Positions 18,012 through 23,551 of a DNA stretch of 23,551 bases are shown in pieces. The DNA is taken from assembly GCA_964608185.1 (NCBI GenBank), contig CAZSMR010000019.1, positions 1-23,551 of the forward strand. Direction: 5' to 3'. The stretch's first letter is position 1. Each line of letters opens with the position of its first letter. The translations under genes and the position numbers were made by a program. This DNA comes from Porticoccus sp964608185. GTDB taxonomy: Bacteria > Pseudomonadota > Gammaproteobacteria > Pseudomonadales > Porticoccaceae. Below the pieces are notes generated by a model. The model searched no databases. It saw only the letters and a list, made by a program, of their open reading frames with translations, and was not told the DNA's origin.

Positions 18012-18028
18012 TGTAATTTATTTATAAT
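18012..18028 (+). promoter_or_regulatory. hexR promoter -10 with overlapping HexR-like box
   Basis: A perfect TATAAT at 18023-18028 lies about 25 bases before the hexR ATG. No good -35 hexamer is seen. It overlaps TGTAATTTATTTATA (18012-18026). As I recall the HexR box of Shewanella-type regulons (TGTAAT-WWW-ATTACA), 13 of 15 positions match, with the second half-site degraded. Autoregulation is plausible, but the AT-rich setting makes chance matches common. Confidence 0.4.
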
Positions 18029-18053
18029 GGTGTCACAACTGAAGGATTAATTC

Positions 18054-18917
18054 ATGAAGCCAGCAGAAATAACACGGGCGATTAGCGATAATCTTTCTCT
18101 AATGCGCAAATCTGAACGTAAAGTAGCTAAATTTATTTTAGAGCATCTTGGTGAGGTGATTCATATGAGAATCGTTGATTTAGCTCAAGCTGCTGCTGTT
18201 AGTGAGCCAACAGTTGTGAGGTTTTGTAAGGCAATAGATTTTTCAGGGTTTCAGGGATTCAAGTTAGCTCTTGCCCAGCAACTTGCCTCGAGTCCAAGTC
18301 AAGGAAAAATAGCTGTTACAGAGACTGATTCAATTGCTGAATACACCTTTAAAGTGTTTGACTCTACCGTTGATACACTTTTAAAAGCTAGAGATTCTAT
18401 AGATTTAGTAACACTTAATCTTGCAATTAAGGCTCTTTGTTCTGCCAAAAGAGTTGAATTTTACGGGTTTGGAGCCTCTGCAGCCGTTGCATTTGACGCT
18501 CAACACAAATTTTTTCGACTACAGATTCCAACTGCTGCATATTCTGACCCTCATCTACAGAATATGTCTGCTACTTCAATGGGGCCGGGAGATATGGTAG
18601 TTGCAATCTCACAGTCAGGTAGAACAACCACATTAATAAATGCCATTGAAGAAGTTAAAAAAAGAGGCGCGATTGTAATAACGATATCTCCTTCAGACAC
18701 CCCTGTAGCTTCGGCAGCAACAATTCCAATTTATGTTGACGCCAAAGAAGACATTGAAATTTATACACCCCTGTCTTCGCGTATTGCACACCTGGTTGTT
18801 ATTGATGTTCTAGCTATTGGGATTGCACAGCACAAAGGGGGAGACCTTCAAGAACATTTATTAGATCTTCAAGTAGGCTTGGAGAGTCTTCGAGTTCCAC
18901 TTATGTCTCAAGGCTAG
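18054..18917 (+). CDS. hexR: MurR/RpiR-family transcriptional regulator, HexR-like
   Basis: HexR-type regulators control glucose and central carbon genes (zwf, edd, eda and others) and sense a sugar phosphate, usually KDPG. The 287 residues have an N-terminal RpiR helix-turn-helix (about 1-77), with LRKSERKVAKFILEH-like spacing and the recognition segment AAAVSEPTVVRFCKAI. A SIS sugar-phosphate domain (about 115-270) follows, with FYGFGASAAVA, DPHLQNMSA, VVAISQSGRTTTLI and YTPLSSRIAHLVVIDVLA. The last two motifs are close to HexR itself. AAGGA lies seven bases before the ATG. No Entner-Doudoroff genes are nearby, so its targets are elsewhere. Its stop codon overlaps that of convergent djlA. 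Confidence 0.85.
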   Translation: MKPAEITRAISDNLSLMRKSERKVAKFILEHLGEVIHMRIVDLAQAAAVSEPTVVRFCKAIDFSGFQGFKLALAQQLASSPSQGKIAVTETDSIAEYTFKVFDSTVDTLLKARDSIDLVTLNLAIKALCSAKRVEFYGFGASAAVAFDAQHKFFRLQIPTAAYSDPHLQNMSATSMGPGDMVVAISQSGRTTTLINAIEEVKKRGAIVITISPSDTPVASAATIPIYVDAKEDIEIYTPLSSRIAHLVVIDVLAIGIAQHKGGDLQEHLLDLQVGLESLRVPLMSQG

Positions 18918-19693
18918 ACTTTAACTCGGTGATTCTTCAAAAAATCGTATGCTGACTGAATTTCTTGAGATCTCTCTGTTGCAACTTTAATCATGTCTTC
19001 AGGGAGCCCTTGACCCATAAGCTTGTCTGGATGATTCTGGCTCATCAATTTACGGTATGCTTTTTTTAGTTCTTGATCGTTACATTCACTAGTTACTCCT
19101 AAAGCTTTATATGCCTCAGCTATACTGGATTCAGAAGTAGGGCCATTTCCAGAAAAATGGCTTTGATTAAGAATCATCTCTAGGAAATTTTTAAACTCAG
19201 TCTGACTATAACCAAGGCGCAAGGCTACTTTTTCTAAGAGTGCCTCTTCGGCCAAATCTAAATTTCCATCAGCCAGGGCCATTACGATAAGATACATTAG
19301 CAACGCTTGTTTTAACTGCGAGGTTTGCCCACATGCTTTTAAAAATACAGATAATACGTTCTGAATTTCATCGTCATTAGCGGCACTTCCTCTCTTGAAC
19401 TGCTGAATTGCTGATTGCCTATGATCGTCTGTCATCCCAATTTTTTTAATGAATACTTCAATGTGATTGATTTCATCCTTAGAAATATGGCCATCAGCTT
19501 TAGCTAATTTTCCCATCATAACGAAAGTTGTTTCTAGGAAAACCTTTTGGCGTCTAGCATTTCCAAGAGGATTAATCCCTCCTATTCCATAATTTCTTGC
19601 CCGATCGATACTACTACCAATACAATAGCCCAGAAATGCACCAAAAAACCCTAGCAGCTGAAACCCTAGTAATGCAAAAATAAACTTATACAT
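18914..19693 (-). CDS. djlA: DnaJ-like membrane co-chaperone DjlA
   Basis: DjlA is an inner-membrane co-chaperone that stimulates DnaK and is linked to envelope stress signalling. The 259-residue protein has a single N-terminal membrane segment with small residues (about 5-26), a central TerB-like helical domain (about 45-170), and a C-terminal J domain (about 188-255). The J domain has the invariant HPD at 221-223. This layout is diagnostic of DjlA rather than DnaJ or CbpA: there is no Gly/Phe region and no zinc domain. CAGG precedes the ATG. Its stop TAG sits in the CTAG shared with hexR. Confidence 0.92.
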   Translation of the reverse strand: MYKFIFALLGFQLLGFFGAFLGYCIGSSIDRARNYGIGGINPLGNARRQKVFLETTFVMMGKLAKADGHISKDEINHIEVFIKKIGMTDDHRQSAIQQFKRGSAANDDEIQNVLSVFLKACGQTSQLKQALLMYLIVMALADGNLDLAEEALLEKVALRLGYSQTEFKNFLEMILNQSHFSGNGPTSESSIAEAYKALGVTSECNDQELKKAYRKLMSQNHPDKLMGQGLPEDMIKVATERSQEIQSAYDFLKNHRVKV

Positions 19694-19793
19694 AATTGCC
19701 TGCTCTTATATTGTTTTATTAAAAAAATTTTATAAGTCATGATAACAGCTGAAAGATTAGCTAGAAAGAGTTGCCCATATGGAAGAGTTAACT

Positions 19794-21293
19794 ATGGAAA
19801 GTAAATTTTTTGTAATCCTTGGAAATCAACTTTTCGATCCCAAAATATTAAAGGAACAAAATTGTACGGAAGTCTTTATCGCGGAAGACTTTGGATTATG
19901 TACTTATGAAAAACACCATAAGCTCAAGCTCTACTTGTTTCTTTGTGCCATGAGAGAGTACAGAGATGAGCTACAATTAAATAACATCAAAGTATATTAC
20001 TTCAAATTAAACGATCGAAAAAAAAATCAATCCTATGTAAATTTACTAAAAGAGTTCATAGGTAAAAATCAGATAGAATCGATTAACTTTTTTGAATTAG
20101 AGGATAAGACTTTTGAATCCGATATGCTTAGAGGGCTCAAAAAAGACGACATATCTTACCAGGTTCACCAGTCGCCAATGTTTATGTTTTCAAGAGAGGA
20201 GTTTCGAGTTGCTGTAGAAGGAAAGAAAAAATTTAGAATGTCATCTTTTTATCAGATGGGTAGAAAAAAATTTAATATCTTGTTGGATGAAAATAAAAAG
20301 CCTATTGGAGGAAAGTGGTCGTTTGATGCAGAAAATAGAAAAAAAATACCCCCAAAAACTCCACTCCCTAAGGCCCGTAAGATTACAGTATCTGTCTATC
20401 ATCAAGATATTTGTTCTCTCATTGAAAAGAATTTTGACGACCATCCAGGATTTCTTGAAAACATTTGGTTTCCTGTCACCAGAAGTGGGGCTATGGAACA
20501 GTTGGAGTACTTTTTAAAAAATAAGATAAATGATTTTGGTGTATACGAAGACGCTATGGTTGAGGGTAAGAATTTTCTGTTTCACAGCTGCCTCAGCGCA
20601 CTTATGAATATTGGCCTTTTATCTCCATTTGAAGTGATAGAGAAAGTAATAATTTACGCGGATGAGAACTCAACCCCTCTCAACTCAGTTGAAGGCTTTA
20701 TAAGACAAATATTAGGGTGGAGGGAATTCATACGAGGTGTTTATCAAGAGAAGGGGGCCTATCAGCTAAAGCAGAATTATTGGGGGCATACCAATATCTT
20801 GTCTAACAGCTGGTACAAAGGGTCAACAGGAATCCTTCCCCTTGACGATTGCATTAAGAGTGCGCTTCAAGATGGCTACAGTCATCATATTCCTCGGCTA
20901 ATGGTTATTAGCAATTTGATGAATCTTTGTGAAATAGCTCCTAAAAATATCTATTCATGGTTTATGGAAATGTACATCGATTCTTCAGAGTGGGTTATGA
21001 CTCCAAACATTTTTGGAATGGCTACGTTTGCCGATGGTGGCCTAATGTCCACTAAACCCTATACATGCGGTTCGAATTATATCTTGAAAATGAGTAATTA
21101 TAAAAAAGGTCCTTGGTGTGATGTTATAGACGGCTTATATTGGAGATTCATGGAAAAAAATAAAAAATTTTATGCATCTAATCCTAGATTATCTATGTTA
21201 GTTAGATCTTTAGACAAAATGAATCATGATCGAAAGATTTCAATTTTTGAAAAAGCTGAAAAATTTATTCAAGATAACACCCTAGGGAATTAA
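19794..21293 (+). CDS. Cryptochrome/(6-4)-photolyase-like protein of the FeS-BCP/DPRP family
   Basis: This belongs to the deoxyribodipyrimidine photolyase-related (DPRP) proteins, which include Agrobacterium PhrB, a (6-4) photolyase with FAD and a 4Fe-4S cluster. The 499 residues show an N-terminal antenna domain (VILGNQLFDPKIL at the start), GGKWSFDAENRK, TRSGAM, the FAD-domain segment RQILGWREFIRGVY, HHIPRLMV with lesion-site histidines, and SEWVMTPNIFGMATFADGG. Of the four expected cluster cysteines, C353 and C442 appear retained. The CxxC pair is replaced by K437 and P440, and about 12 residues are missing from that loop. So the cluster is probably absent or altered. GGAAGAG six bases upstream favours the ATG at 19794 over 19779. 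DNA repair versus photoreceptor function cannot be decided here. Confidence 0.88.
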   Translation: MESKFFVILGNQLFDPKILKEQNCTEVFIAEDFGLCTYEKHHKLKLYLFLCAMREYRDELQLNNIKVYYFKLNDRKKNQSYVNLLKEFIGKNQIESINFFELEDKTFESDMLRGLKKDDISYQVHQSPMFMFSREEFRVAVEGKKKFRMSSFYQMGRKKFNILLDENKKPIGGKWSFDAENRKKIPPKTPLPKARKITVSVYHQDICSLIEKNFDDHPGFLENIWFPVTRSGAMEQLEYFLKNKINDFGVYEDAMVEGKNFLFHSCLSALMNIGLLSPFEVIEKVIIYADENSTPLNSVEGFIRQILGWREFIRGVYQEKGAYQLKQNYWGHTNILSNSWYKGSTGILPLDDCIKSALQDGYSHHIPRLMVISNLMNLCEIAPKNIYSWFMEMYIDSSEWVMTPNIFGMATFADGGLMSTKPYTCGSNYILKMSNYKKGPWCDVIDGLYWRFMEKNKKFYASNPRLSMLVRSLDKMNHDRKISIFEKAEKFIQDNTLGN

Positions 21294-21316
21294 AAAATTT
21301 AAGTACTTTTTTTGGG

Positions 21317-22090
21317 CTAAGATTCTACAAACGCTCGCTCAATAACGTAATGTCCAGGCTTATTATTTCTAGCTTCAGTAAAATCTTTTGACTTAAGTAT
21401 AGCTACTAAATCCTTAATCATACTGGGGCTTCCACAGATCATAAAACGATCGTCATCTAAATTCGGGTGGGGCTGTTTTAGATCTAGGAATAGTTTTCCG
21501 CTAGTCATCAATTCGGTGAGTCGGCCATTATTTTTATAGGGCTCGCGTGTCACTGTAGGGTAGTAAACTAGCTTTTCACGAACGATTTCTCCCAAGTGTT
21601 CATCGTTGGGTAGCACGTTCTCAATATAATCAGCATAGGCTAATTCTGAGATTTCTCGAACACCATGAGTAAGAATCACCCGATCGAACTGATCATAGAT
21701 CTCTGGATCTTTAATGATGCTCATAAAAGGCGCTAAACCTGTACCAGTACTGAGCAAATAAAGATATCGCCCGGGGATCATATTGTCTGGTATTAGTGTC
21801 CCGTGTGAGCGCTTTCCTATTAGGACCTCATCGCCTATAACAAGGTTTTGCAGTTTTGAAGTAAGGGCCCCATCGGGAACCTTGATACTAAAAAATTCAA
21901 GCTCATCCTCATAATTAGCACTTGCAATACTGTAGGCTCGAAGAAGAGGTCGTCCATCTGCAGGCAAGCCAATCATAGTAAAGTGGCCATTTTTAAAACG
22001 GTAACTTTGATCACGGGTAGTTCTAAAACTGAACAAAGTATCGTTCCAGTGGTGAACATGGGTCACCGTCTCTGTCATTATTTCAGTCAT
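21317..22090 (-). CDS. fpr: Ferredoxin/flavodoxin-NADP+ reductase
   Basis: Fpr moves electrons between NADP(H) and ferredoxin or flavodoxin through FAD. The 257-residue protein matches the bacterial subclass of Azotobacter and Pseudomonas: ETVTHVHHWNDTLFSFRTTRD at the start (20-residue core), the FAD motif RAYSIAS, the NADP site STGTGLAPFMSII, MICGSPSMI, and a C-terminal tail ending ERAFVES. I place the start at 22090, with AGAGGT upstream and the family-typical beginning. A longer frame to 22135 adds only an unrelated leader. It converges with the photolyase-like gene across 23 bases without a clear terminator. Confidence 0.95.
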   Translation of the reverse strand: MTEIMTETVTHVHHWNDTLFSFRTTRDQSYRFKNGHFTMIGLPADGRPLLRAYSIASANYEDELEFFSIKVPDGALTSKLQNLVIGDEVLIGKRSHGTLIPDNMIPGRYLYLLSTGTGLAPFMSIIKDPEIYDQFDRVILTHGVREISELAYADYIENVLPNDEHLGEIVREKLVYYPTVTREPYKNNGRLTELMTSGKLFLDLKQPHPNLDDDRFMICGSPSMIKDLVAILKSKDFTEARNNKPGHYVIERAFVES

Positions 22091-22174
22091 TTTTACCTCT
22101 AAGTGGGGAACTAAAGTATTTAGGAATTTCTTCAAGCAAATCTATGCCCCCTGAAATCGAGACACTTTTTACCA

Positions 22175-22195
22175 TGGACATCAACCAATTGTCCA
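22175..22195. promoter_or_regulatory. Inverted repeat upstream of fpr, possible operator
   Basis: TGGACA and TGTCCA are perfect 6-base arms separated by nine bases, about 85 bases before the fpr start. The spacing of the half-sites by two helical turns would suit a dimeric regulator. In Pseudomonas, fpr is controlled by the LysR-type FinR, but I cannot show that this is such a site. Confidence 0.3.
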
Positions 22196-22221
22196 CTACA
22201 TTTTAGCCTATCTCTGGGCTC

Positions 22222-22253
22222 ACTATAAACAAACTTTTGGTTATAATTGTCAA
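22222..22253 (-). promoter_or_regulatory. Candidate fpr promoter elements
   Basis: On the minus strand a perfect TTGACA (22253-22248) is followed by TTTATA after 18 bases and TATAGT (22227-22222) after 20 bases. The good -10 match has too long a spacer, and the correctly spaced one is poor. This is the best promoter-like signal in the gap. Transcription from here would give an fpr leader of over 100 bases. Confidence 0.25.
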
Positions 22254-22284
22254 AACTCAGGGTAATGTATTTTAATTAGTATAC

Positions 22285-22296
22285 AAAGACGTCTTT
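22285..22296. repeat. Perfect 12-base palindrome AAAGACGTCTTT
   Basis: AAAGACGTCTTT is a perfect palindrome with no spacer, in the gap upstream of the fpr promoter-like signals and just past the decayed reading frame. It could be a protein-binding site. No family is assigned. Confidence 0.3.
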
Positions 22297-22316
22297 TTAT
22301 GACAAATGTTTCGTGT

Positions 22317-22526
22317 TTAGCAATAAGAGGAAAAACCGCTATGATCAACATTTAAATTACTTTTATAAAATTTTGAAAAGGGTGCAACTGTCTCTTTTAC
22401 TGTTGTGTCAAGTACAACTCCGGTGCAGCCTTTCAGTAAAACAACGGCGGTGATCGCTGGTCGATTTCACTCTTTATGTAATCTTGCAGTGAGATAGCTG
22501 CCAATAGTACCCAGTCCACCTATCAT
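22317..22526 (-). pseudogene. Decayed remnant of an epimerase/dehydratase-like (extended SDR) gene
   Basis: Between wecA and fpr, one minus-strand frame reads MIGGLGTIGSYLTARLHKE, then TGA, then 49 further codons to a TAA, all in the same frame. The first part closely resembles the N-terminal NAD-binding loop of nucleotide-sugar epimerases (GGLGxIGS). The second contains VKETVAPFSKFYKSNLNV, which resembles the family segment ExV..P..YY..NV. Both are far too close together and too short for a real enzyme of about 300 residues, so an internally deleted remnant is the best reading. It starts 59 bases after the wecA stop, on the same strand, as an operon member would. The rest of the 495-base fpr-wecA gap holds no gene I can support. 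Confidence 0.45.
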
Positions 22527-22585
22527 CAAAATTTATTTATCCTTTTATCTGGTCACAAACTCATTGTATGTAAAGTTTAACATTT

Positions 22586-23551
22586 TCATGAGCAACGTGT
22601 TTTTTCGAGAAATCTCGATGACCAACACAGATAGATTAGTGCGGTTGCAATGAAAATACTGAGACTAGCACTTGGCCAGAAATTCTGTACAAGCAAACCA
22701 AGCGACAAAAAACCAACGGCACATATCAAAATAATTAATAAGGATTTTTTCGCAGTAATGCCTGAGTCTAATAATAAATGATGGAAATGTTCTCTATCGG
22801 CGTTTAGCGGAGACTTCCCAGTGCGAACGCGTCGACAGCAAACGCTAAAAGTGTCTATTACCGGGAAAGCCACACACCATAATACCGAAGTTGGAACCAT
22901 CGATTTTGTTTCATCTTGACTCAAAATAACAAGCACCCAGGCTAAAATAAATCCAATCATCATGCTGCCTGCATCTCCTAAAAACACCTTTTTAGTAGAG
23001 ATAATATTTGCGAATAAGTAGGGTATCAATGCAGAGGCGAGACCCGCCAGTAATAAGAATAAAAGCGGTTTTTCTGACATGGCACCGAACAGAATTATTC
23101 CTATTATAGTAACTAGAGCTAAAGAGCCGGCCAAGCCATCTATGCCATCACTCATATTGAAGGCATTGACCAAACCTACCACTGCAAAAATAGTAAATGG
23201 CACAGAAAACACACCAAGCATAATTTCATTCGAACCAAAAGGACTACCTAAAGACGAAATATGAATACCGCTGCCCTTTATCATTATCAGACAAGCGATG
23301 ATTTGAAAGAAGAGTCGTAGCCACACTCCCAGATTTTTTAAATCGTCTATAATTCCCACTACTAAAATAAGTGAAGCAGCTATTAGCAAATAAGATAAGT
23401 TTTCGTTAAAAGGATAACTACTGAACATTGCTATCATTAAGCCTATGTAAACTGAGACACCGCCTACGAGAGGAACGTTTCCTTTATGTTGTTTGCGTTT
23501 ATCGGGTGCGTCTACCAAGTTAATGCGAATAGCAATGGGGCGCAAAAATTT
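22586..23551 (-). CDS. wecA: Undecaprenyl-phosphate GlcNAc-1-phosphate transferase-like (WecA/MraY family), 5' end cut by window
   Basis: WecA-type enzymes transfer a sugar-1-phosphate from UDP-GlcNAc (or a relative) to undecaprenyl phosphate, starting O-antigen or other surface glycans. The visible 321 residues are strongly hydrophobic, with about ten membrane segments. They carry VDAPDKRKQHKGNVPLVGGV, the aspartates in VVGIIDDLKNLG, NMSDGIDGLAGS (catalytic aspartates), the FLGDAGSMMIGF loop and the HFHHLL motif of the WecA branch. The frame runs to the window edge (KFLRPIAIRI...). The TTG at 23545 is an internal leucine rather than a start, because family members have about 30 more residues including a first membrane helix. 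The C-terminus is intact. The exact sugar cannot be told. Confidence 0.9.
   Translation of the reverse strand, partial: KFLRPIAIRINLVDAPDKRKQHKGNVPLVGGVSVYIGLMIAMFSSYPFNENLSYLLIAASLILVVGIIDDLKNLGVWLRLFFQIIACLIMIKGSGIHISSLGSPFGSNEIMLGVFSVPFTIFAVVGLVNAFNMSDGIDGLAGSLALVTIIGIILFGAMSEKPLLFLLLAGLASALIPYLFANIISTKKVFLGDAGSMMIGFILAWVLVILSQDETKSMVPTSVLWCVAFPVIDTFSVCCRRVRTGKSPLNADREHFHHLLLDSGITAKKSLLIILICAVGFLSLGLLVQNFWPSASLSIFIATALIYLCWSSRFLEKTRCS

Noticed and set aside
19694..21293. The photolyase-like gene as a recently acquired mobile insertion
   Set aside because: No flanking repeats, integrase or transposase were seen, and base composition by eye is like its neighbours.
21280..21316. CCCTAGGG palindrome and an A-run/T-run pair between the photolyase-like gene and fpr as a bidirectional terminator
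   Set aside because: The only stem is A-T pairs with no G-C core, and the palindrome lies at the gene end without a T run after it.

Overview
The window looks like a chromosomal segment of an AT-rich, probably marine, aerobic gammaproteobacterium. This rests on gene content and order: the def-fmt-rsmB-trkA run, hemF next to aroE, a YheV-type zinc protein beside a gamma-carbonic anhydrase, and a ctaC-ctaD-ctaG-ctaE oxidase operon all match blocks I know from Pseudomonas and relatives. A TRAP solute receptor and a photolyase-family protein fit a sunlit marine habitat. I cannot name the genus. No tRNA, rRNA, CRISPR array, insertion sequence or prophage was seen.

Layout. (1) 79-4370, minus strand: caa3-type cytochrome c oxidase operon, subunit II with a fused cytochrome c, subunit I, the Cox11/CtaG copper chaperone and subunit III. 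(2) 4668-8634: YheV-like zinc-ribbon protein (minus), gamma-carbonic anhydrase (plus), then a minus-strand housekeeping run purE-tsaC-hemF-aroE. (3) 8719-14555, plus strand: def, fmt, rsmB (initiator-Met formylation and deformylation, 16S rRNA methylation), then trkA and trkH (potassium uptake). (4) 14581-17920, minus strand: uvrD followed by a lipoprotein TRAP solute receptor with no transporter subunits beside it. (5) 18054-21293: HexR-like regulator (plus), DjlA co-chaperone (minus, tail to tail), and a prokaryotic cryptochrome/(6-4)-photolyase-like protein (plus). (6) 21317-23551, minus strand: ferredoxin-NADP reductase, a gene-poor stretch holding a decayed gene remnant, and a WecA-type glycosyl-phosphate transferase cut by the window edge.

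Most genes are intact housekeeping genes. Several starts were moved inward from the longest reading frame, using family start positions and ribosome binding sites (ctaC, ctaG, uvrD, the photolyase-like gene, fpr). The main oddities are: a photolyase-family protein that has lost two of the four cysteines expected to bind an iron-sulfur cluster; a remnant of a nucleotide-sugar epimerase-like gene behind wecA; an orphan TRAP receptor predicted to be a lipoprotein; a hexR/djlA pair whose stop codons share one CTAG; and a possible HexR operator on the hexR promoter. I do not see a convincing wholly new multi-gene system.
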